From contig OZ022588.1 of NCBI GenBank assembly GCA_963669155.1, forward strand, positions 18,675,938 through 18,739,937: a stretch of DNA of 64,000 nucleotides, read 5' to 3'. This DNA comes from Arbacia lixula. Lineage: Eukaryota; Echinodermata; Echinoidea; Arbacioida; Arbaciidae. Both the position numbers and the translations under genes were made by a program. Each line of letters opens with the position of its first letter. Position 1 is the first letter of the stretch. This document shows, piece after piece, positions 63,001 through 64,000 of this stretch. The notes under the pieces were generated by a model that saw only the letters and a list, made by a program, of their open reading frames with translations, was not told where the DNA came from and did no database searches.

Positions 63001-63786
63001 AGAGAGAGAGGTGTGCACAAACCTGCAGTGCCGAATGTAGCATTTCCATAGTAACCATCGCTGCATCTCTCACAGTACTCGCCCTGGGTGTTGTCATTGC
63101 AGGTTTGGCAGACACCAGTCTCTGGGTGGCAGGGCTGGTCACTGTGCCCATTGCAGTCGCAAGGTATGCATGTAGAAAACGACCCCTGACCTGGAGCAGA
63201 CCTCCGATAGCCCTCTGCACACTGCTCACAAAATTGATGCTGAAACAAATAAACAAGGCATATACTTGCAGGAGTCAGTGGGTATTCATCAGTGACAGAT
63301 AATGGTTGTAAAATCACACAATATGGGAGCAAAAACCACAGAATTACTCTACCATTATCACGGTTACTACACTTGTTTGGTAAAAAGTTATTTTGAGATG
63401 ATTCCTTCACGTGATCCTCAAATAAAACCACAATAGGATCTATTGTCATGGCAGAATGGTTCTGTTGACATAAACATGCTAATACACAAGCTGTCATGCC
63501 ACTGATTTATGCAAGAGCTGAAAACATATGCACTAGGGCATAGCACTCTTTGACAGTTTCAAGGATGATGGTTAAAACTATGACCCTACTCTCAGCCAAT
63601 CGATTATCAGGATTCTTCAAATGAGGTCTAGTGCCTGGCACAGAGGGATTTCTTTCTTACTGTGTACTCAGGGGGACAGAAGCATTCCTCAACAAAATCT
63701 GCGGGGACATCAACAGATGAAGCATTAGAGGAGAAAGTTGCCTCTGTCAGAGACCCATCATGGAAGAAGACAGACTGGCCCGGCAG
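32802..63786 (-). CDS. Laminin gamma chain, C-terminal 961 residues (15 exons, 5' end outside window)
   Basis: Laminin gamma chains join an alpha and a beta chain in a secreted basement-membrane heterotrimer. Exons, 5' to 3' on the minus strand: 63786-63661, 63239-63023, 60010-59850, 57515-57359, 56716-56520, 55166-55073, 54604-54461, 50672-50568, 47807-47656, 47069-46437, 44602-44322, 39302-39161, 38521-38345, 33975-33813, 32938-32802. Every intron is GT-AG and all phases match, giving 962 codons including the stop. Residues 1-33 are the end of the L4 module, about 34-380 are cysteine-rich LE modules, about 380-950 are the coiled coil rich in N-x-S/T sites, and a Cys sits next to last. CEPCPEC at the LE/coil border and the C-terminal Cys are gamma-chain hallmarks; no beta-type LF domain is seen. 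Odd points are the missing NIDPNAV loop, extra LE cysteines and a Gln-Cys-Asn end. Human gamma1 is similar in length over this part. The family is secure; orthology to gamma1 is not. Confidence 0.95.
32930..33310. repeat. Tandem array of about 95 bp units next to the last laminin exon
   Basis: Four units whose GTAACC marks fall at 32941, 33035, 33129 and 33227 (spacing 94, 94 and 98 bp). Shared blocks are GACCAGACATATGCT and AACATTAAGTACTTGT. The first unit begins inside exon 15, so the splice acceptor (minus-strand GGTTACAG) is repeated in the later units with small changes. Confidence 0.9.
33600..33725. mobile_element. Hairpin repeat, copy 1 (intron 14)
   Basis: TGCAGTCATGTCC and CAGACATGACTGCA form the outer arms, with TGGTCTAG and GAGACCGG-like inner arms. 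A diverged copy sits at 57110-57230. Non-coding. Confidence 0.65.
33813..33975 (-). CDS. Laminin gamma exon 14: coiled coil
   Basis: It begins ELDAVVMATADLEAEINV and ends DILSISDMDNLN plus one base. It follows exon 13 exactly in phase (ATQD then ELDA). Acceptor CTTTTGCAG, donor GTATGA. The same stretch in gamma1 carries an AEINARKAKN-like segment. Confidence 0.92.
34108..34635. mobile_element. Intronic repeat of the CTAGAG...GGAGGCATAA family, short copy
   Basis: It starts CTAGAGGAATTTGACTGC and GGTATGCCTCTGCC, and ends near GACAGACGGGCAACTCGG. It contains a triple TGACCT direct repeat with one-base spacers at 34435-34454. Same family as 35085-36180 and 50955-52215. Confidence 0.7.
34636..35084. 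other. Intron 14 sequence without recognised features
   Basis: AT-rich intron sequence between two repeats of the same family. Confidence 0.5.
35085..36180. mobile_element. Intronic repeat with internal tandem array (TGACCT-rich), long copy
   Basis: It opens CTAGAGCAAATCGACTGCC and TATGCCTCCGCCTCTTTG, and closes near GGATGGACGGATGTACAACC. The interior is a degenerate tandem array of roughly 130-170 bp units built of GTTCATTGACCTTTGACCTC, ATTTTACCAAAAATGTCA, AGTAGTGATCCATCTTT and CACCATGTTTGGTTGG-like blocks. Perfect AGGTCA-type direct repeats spaced by one base occur at 35265-35277 and again near 35520 and 35996. Confidence 0.75.
36543..37203. mobile_element. 660-bp TIR element, copy A (intron 13)
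   Basis: The ends are inverted TGTGACCTGTCACCACAAAA continuing CGACCAATAAGTCG. Length 661 bp, no transposase. It is almost identical over its length, in opposite orientation, to 39705-40364. The flanks show a 2-bp TA/TA match. Non-autonomous DNA transposon, superfamily open. Confidence 0.9.
37204..38344. other. Intron 13 sequence without recognised features
   Basis: Unique-looking AT-rich intron between the 660-bp element and exon 13. Confidence 0.5.
38345..38521 (-). CDS. Laminin gamma exon 13: coiled coil with a cysteine
   Basis: 59 codons, phase 0 at both ends, reading VQTDAQVKLEEGHTTL to EDVEATQD. GGLECFSAKR places a cysteine within the coiled coil. Because 177 nt is a multiple of three, this exon could be skipped in frame. 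Acceptor TATCCTAG, donor GTAAGT. Confidence 0.92.
39161..39302 (-). CDS. Laminin gamma exon 12: coiled coil
   Basis: One base completes Leu, then DDALAVGSQIATAEYD to NITSINQISTQ, phase 0 at the end. 142 nt, so skipping it alone would shift the frame. Acceptor GATGGACAG, donor GTACGG. It lies about 400 nt downstream, in transcript order, of the 660-bp element at 39705-40364. Confidence 0.92.
39705..40364. mobile_element. 660-bp TIR element, copy B (intron 11)
   Basis: Inverted partner of 36543-37203, same terminal repeats, with TT/TT at the edges. The two copies differ at only a few positions by eye, so they are recent or kept alike by gene conversion. Together they bracket laminin exons 12 and 13. 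Confidence 0.9.
40365..41596. other. Intron 11 sequence without recognised features
   Basis: AT-rich. The open frame at 40876-41253 shows no domain and has no clear splice context. Confidence 0.45.
41597..43604. mobile_element. Long-TIR element split by a LINE insertion
   Basis: Arms 41597-41812 and 43387-43604 are inverted copies of about 216 bp. The outer ends are TTTAAAGGTCCCCTGTCATC and its near-complement. The arms share GATAAGCCCCGCCTCCAAAA and TTTCATTGAACAG-type blocks. The interior is about 200 bp of non-coding sequence followed by a LINE 3' end whose A tail touches the right arm. Superfamily unknown. Confidence 0.85.
42016..43386 (+). pseudogene. 5'-truncated LINE: C-terminal zinc knuckle, REL-type endonuclease, 3' UTR, poly(A)
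   Basis: An open frame of 239 codons (42016-42735) encodes VLKFLVNSVTDTLNT, then a knuckle C-x2-C-x7-H-x4-C (CKHCPGRETLNHVLNAC), then GRYTWRHNNIL. A PD-(D/E)xK-like stretch follows: RPDLCLYRERDKKLLLFEL, HKYKADKYASLI, then VQLLAVEIGSRGFI. Such a CCHC plus restriction-like endonuclease tail is known from R2/NeSL-type LINEs. A 640-bp 3' UTR ends in AATAAA (43362-43367) and an A-run at 43377-43386. The RT part is missing: a TAA lies directly upstream in frame. The remaining frame is unbroken, suggesting a young insertion. Confidence 0.8.
43605..44321. other. Intron 11 sequence, short open frame of unknown meaning
   Basis: 43684-43911 on the plus strand is open for 75 codons (MAFDVTSIDIIHVTIPDD start). 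I recognise no family. Probably chance or a repeat. Confidence 0.3.
44322..44602 (-). CDS. Laminin gamma exon 11: coiled coil
   Basis: It starts DVALSTTANITQAYVDTL and ends RAQETRMKASQS plus two bases of a Leu codon. Ala/Glu/Leu heptads and NIT, NAT and NST sites. Acceptor CCCTCCCAG, donor GTGAGT. The next intron, about 5 kb, holds the LINE-in-TIR nest and one 660-bp inverted-repeat copy. Confidence 0.93.
44640..45335. repeat. Degenerate tandem array in intron 10
   Basis: Seven or eight units of roughly 90-95 bp, marked by CTTGCCCAATGTCCTC variants near 44711, 44799, 44890, 44985, 45081, 45161 and 45255. ACTTTCACCCACCC and TTCTGATGCAGATTAACTT recur in each. Well diverged between units. Confidence 0.85.
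45336..46436. other. Intron 10 sequence without recognised features
   Basis: AT-rich. At 45437-45500 a TACAGTCCGGCCTCTATTAT start resembles a DNA transposon end, but no partner is found. Confidence 0.4.
46437..47069 (-). CDS. Laminin gamma exon 10: long coiled-coil exon
   Basis: A 211-codon exon, phase 0 at both ends and by far the largest coding exon here. It begins ISQSIENQTAALDS and ends AYTAAATYK. It is low in aromatic residues and free of cysteine, rich in Ala, Glu, Gln and Leu in heptad order, and has NQT, NIT, NVT and NAT sites, as expected for gamma-chain domains II/I. Acceptor CTTCACTAG, donor GTATGC. Confidence 0.93.
47330..47480. repeat. Piece of the TGACCT-rich repeat in intron 9
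   Basis: A degenerate ATGACTTTTAACCTTTAACC and CTCTGACCCTTTGACC run, followed by AGTGATCCATCTTTGTAC, matches the array blocks at 35.1-36.1 and 50-52 kb. Confidence 0.6.
47656..47807 (-). CDS. Laminin gamma exon 9: coiled coil
   Basis: It completes a Gly codon, then LLSNYGNLTEEEVGHLLQ and on to SLQSIQDAFLL, ending in phase 0. Heptad-like with two NLT glycosylation sites. Acceptor TTGATTGTAG, donor GTAAGG. Confidence 0.9.
48052..48296. mobile_element. 245-bp TIR element with central palindrome (intron 8)
   Basis: Terminal repeats TTGGGATGTATACTTCCGG and its near-complement (about 24 bp, two mismatches). Non-coding. The centre is the perfect palindrome at 48112-48178. Confidence 0.85.
48112..48178. 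repeat. Perfect 32-bp palindrome with 3-nt loop
   Basis: Arms 48112-48143 and 48147-48178 are exact complements containing CCAATCGGTGAGTTTTC. Loop ATC. Nested in the TIR element at 48052-48296. Confidence 0.97.
48297..49024. other. Intron 8 sequence without recognised features
   Basis: AT-rich intron sequence between two elements. Confidence 0.45.
49025..49675. mobile_element. Foldback/MITE-like element, intact copy (intron 8)
   Basis: It starts near CTAAACACAACAAAAAAAG. Inner arms of about 110 bp repeat in inverted orientation: ATCCACTCAGTCATGCAT at 49157-49174 against ATGCATGACTGAGTGGATTA at 49597-49616. The copy at 57590-59395 matches it in reverse. The right arm keeps an uninterrupted TTAA at 49580-49583. 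Confidence 0.8.
49680..49984. other. Intron 8 sequence without recognised features
   Basis: AT-rich intron sequence before a TGACCT-rich array. Confidence 0.5.
49985..50540. repeat. TGACCT-rich tandem array next to exon 8
   Basis: Units of roughly 140-170 bp with TTGGCAAAGTGCATTGACC, TTTCACCAAAAATGTC, AGTGATCCATCTTTGCACC and ACCATTGGATTTGG blocks. A perfect triple TGACCT with one-base spacing lies at 50014-50033, and a pair lies near 50339-50351. It ends about 30 bp from the exon 8 donor. Confidence 0.85.
50568..50672 (-). CDS. Laminin gamma exon 8: LE/coiled-coil border
   Basis: A 105-nt exon reading GDFPNCEPCPECFQNW then QELELLGELLVEERERLL. The CPEC pair matches gamma1 CPAC at the start of the coiled coil, where the three chains are disulfide linked. 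Acceptor TTCTTTCAG, donor GTAAGT. TGACCT-rich repeats lie in the introns on both sides. Confidence 0.94.
50955..52215. mobile_element. Intronic repeat with internal tandem array, complete-looking copy (intron 7)
   Basis: Start CTAGAGCAATTCGACTGCC and TATGCCTCCGCCTCTTTG. End GGACGGACGGACGGACAACC and TGCCTCCGGCCACTTCG then GTGGCGGAGGCATAAA. TATGCCTCCGCC at the start is the complement of GGCGGAGGCATA at the end, so it has short terminal inverted repeats. Between them are about seven array units, several with perfect TGACCT-N-TGACCT. Confidence 0.8.
52216..53600. other. Intron 7 sequence without recognised features
   Basis: AT-rich intron. Short open frames only. Confidence 0.45.
53601..53754. 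mobile_element. Small TIR element (intron 7)
   Basis: GGCCATGTTGCATATAGG and ATTCAATTATTG-like arms at the left return inverted at the right, ending CTATATGCAATGTGGCCC. About 150 bp in total, non-coding. Confidence 0.8.
53755..54460. other. Intron 7 sequence without recognised features
   Basis: AT-rich, with a C-run then (CA)n near 54299-54326. Confidence 0.5.
54461..54604 (-). CDS. Laminin gamma exon 7: last LE module, with two extra cysteines
   Basis: Two bases complete an Ala codon, then CDCNVNGTNPLTC, LDGLCSCSLLGGQCDC and CDRCGRLDQ; one base is left over. With the GDFPNC of the next exon this is the last LE module before the coiled coil. A usual LE module has eight cysteines. This one has ten, because a stretch of about nine residues carries a second C-x-C. 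Acceptor TGTCTAG, donor GTATGT. Confidence 0.92.
54730..54925. repeat. 3' part of the GGAGGCATAA repeat family (intron 6)
   Basis: TTGACTTGCTGGACCCCAA, TCATGATTGTACCAAGTTC, then CCGGACAAACAAACAGAC and AGAGGCATAAAAAT match the tail part of the families at 34.1 and 50.9 kb. Confidence 0.55.
55073..55166 (-). CDS. Laminin gamma exon 6: second half of an LE module
   Basis: A 94-nt exon reading ITGQCSCKALVEGQ, then CDQCVHGFYDIDQECI, ending after one base. It completes the LE module begun in exon 5, with C-x-C and C-x2-C spacing intact. Acceptor CATCCAG, donor GTAAGA. Confidence 0.93.
55200..56516. other. Intron 5 sequence without recognised features
   Basis: AT-rich intron, no gene. Confidence 0.45.
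56520..56716 (-). CDS. Laminin gamma exon 5: two LE modules
   Basis: It starts with two bases completing a Glu codon and reads CTCNLTGGYGNC to WGFESGNGC, then opens the next LE module with CDCHPVGTANQQTQCDL. It ends in phase 0 directly before ITGQCSC of the next exon, just as gamma1 has CDIRTGQCEC at this point. Acceptor CTTCCTAG, donor GTGAGA. Confidence 0.94.
57001..57033. repeat. (GA)n microsatellite (intron 4)
   Basis: A pure GA run in a longer purine-rich stretch (56945-57060). Confidence 0.9.
57110..57230. mobile_element. Hairpin repeat, copy 2 (intron 4)
   Basis: Diverged copy of 33600-33725: TTTGCAGTCATGTCCACTT and GACAAGACTGCAAAA form the arms. Confidence 0.6.
57359..57515 (-). CDS. 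Laminin gamma exon 4: LE module at the nidogen-site position, motif absent
   Basis: It begins NNGGICEPCFCNLSPHVC and continues DSMTGQCLNCSGNTDG to WGSIDNCQ, ending after one base. This is the LE module that in gamma1 reads CQCSDNIDPNAVGNC and binds nidogen. Here the loop between the second and third cysteines is only NLSPHV, with no Asp-x-Asn-x-Val. Cysteine spacing is otherwise normal. Acceptor TTTGACAG, donor GTGTGT. Confidence 0.94.
57590..59395. mobile_element. Foldback/MITE-like element, copy interrupted by a TTAA element (intron 3)
   Basis: Reverse-orientation copy of 49025-49675. 57590-57920 and 59211-59395 are its two parts, split by 57925-59206. Shared blocks include ATGGATGATAAACAATGAAA and ATGGCTGAGTGGATTAATGT. 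Confidence 0.8.
57925..59206 (+). mobile_element. piggyBac-type insertion, 1282 bp, TTAA target duplication
   Basis: Flanked by TTAA at 57921-57924 and 59207-59210. The short terminal inverted repeats are AGTAGAA and TTCTACT. The empty target reads GCCTTTAATGTG in the sister repeat at 49576-49587. TTAA duplication is the mark of piggyBac elements. Inside, an ATG at 58070 opens MSKNTLDLDIDIDENDSDES then SFNSDIDDGE, an acidic start as in piggyBac transposases. It runs into a G-run at about 58158 and stops soon after. There is no DDD catalytic core, so it is non-autonomous. Confidence 0.8.
59396..59480. repeat. Short TGACCT-rich piece (intron 3)
   Basis: CTATTGACCTTTGATCTTAG and CTCTGACCTC repeat the array motif of the other introns. 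Confidence 0.5.
59850..60010 (-). CDS. Laminin gamma exon 3: LE module with CMCPGIPG start
   Basis: Two bases complete an Asp codon from the previous exon, giving DDCQPCMCPG, collinear with gamma1 SDCQPCPCPG. The module runs to YYGVPTDQE and ends in phase 0. Acceptor AATCACAG, donor GTAAGC. The intron separating it from exon 2 is about 3 kb and contains a 60-bp tandem array. Confidence 0.94.
60012..60780. other. Intron 2 sequence, unlike the surrounding AT-rich intron
   Basis: 60240-60780 has higher GC and CpG, as if part of an inserted element that includes the 60-bp array. I cannot name the family. Confidence 0.4.
60781..61020. repeat. 60-bp tandem array, four units (intron 2)
   Basis: Exact 60-bp period at 60781, 60841, 60901 and 60961, each with CGTCATCCACGGAGCGGCAC and GCTCATTCTT-type blocks. 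Much richer in CpG than the intron around it. Length is a multiple of three, but no clear gene frame spans it. Confidence 0.95.
61021..63022. other. Intron 2 sequence without recognised features
   Basis: AT-rich intron. No gene, no clear repeat. Confidence 0.45.
63023..63239 (-). CDS. Laminin gamma exon 2: LE modules
   Basis: It starts in phase 0 with HQFCEQCAEGYRR, completing the split LE module (gamma1 has GQFCEMCLSGYRR). It continues through the first full LE module, CDCNGHSDQPC to CERCSDGYYGNATF, and ends after one base of a codon. Acceptor TGTTTCAG, donor GTTTGT (weak at +3). An NAT glycosylation site is present. Confidence 0.95.
63661..63786 (-). CDS. Laminin gamma exon 1 of window: end of L4 module and start of LE
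   Basis: 42 codons, phase 0 at both ends. It reads from LPGQSVFFHDG to VEECFCPPEYT, matching the end of the gamma-chain L4 domain (WVESCTCPVGY in gamma1) and the first cysteines of the split LE module. The acceptor is TTCACAG and the donor GTAAGA. The earlier part of L4 and the whole N-terminal half of the protein lie past the right edge. Confidence 0.92.
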
Positions 63787-64000
63787 CTGTGAATGAAGAA
63801 AGAGAGCATTCTGTCAATAAGCTAATAAGCCATTTGTAACATATTCATGACTTTCCCCAATATCTGTGTAACGTCTTATAAAGTTCACATGTATCTAGTG
63901 ATTCACTTTAAATGGATGGAATACAGTCTGAATTTATTAATTGTTGTTAGTTGGATAAACCTCTGACAAGCTTTGGATTTCCCCTTTGTAACATATCGTT

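Noticed and set aside
32802-63786. Laminin beta or alpha chain identity
   Set aside because: No beta-type LF domain or coil loop and no alpha LG modules; L4 end, CPEC start and tail cysteine fit gamma.

Overview
The window is AT-rich, intron-rich, repeat-dense metazoan nuclear DNA, probably from a marine invertebrate deuterostome such as an echinoderm. That placement is an inference from the gene and the repeat landscape; nothing here fixes the species. The one host gene I can prove is on the minus strand: a laminin gamma chain. Its last 15 coding exons, from the end of the L4 (domain IV) module to the stop codon, run from about 63786 down to 32802. The splice phases of all 15 exons agree and give one continuous 961-residue C-terminal part. 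The 5' half of the gene lies beyond the right edge.

Layout. 1-32.5 kb is gene-poor: MITE-like terminal-inverted-repeat elements, Tc1-like non-autonomous copies, LINE fragments at 3.6-4.4 and 14.3-15.2 kb, a near-full-length APE-type LINE at about 19.9-23.4 kb, a tRNA-like repeat at 8.6-9.2 kb, and simple repeats. 32.5-64 kb is the laminin gene. Its introns hold most of the interesting repeats: an inverted pair of 660-bp elements around exons 12 and 13 (numbered within this window), a REL-endonuclease LINE tail inside a long-TIR element, several tandem arrays, repeats full of TGACCT half-sites, and a TTAA-flanked piggyBac-type insertion whose empty site is visible in a sister repeat.

The laminin protein is the most informative part. 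It aligns module by module with gamma1-type chains (L4 end, LE modules, CPEC start of the coiled coil, C-terminal cysteine). It differs in four ways. The LE module that normally carries the nidogen-binding NIDPNAVGN loop lacks that loop. The last LE module has 10 cysteines instead of 8. One coiled-coil exon carries an unusual cysteine. The protein ends in Gln-Cys-Asn, so it has no glutamate at the third-from-last position that vertebrate gamma1/gamma2 use for integrin binding. I see no wholly new system; the best leads are this atypical gamma chain and the repeat architecture of its introns.
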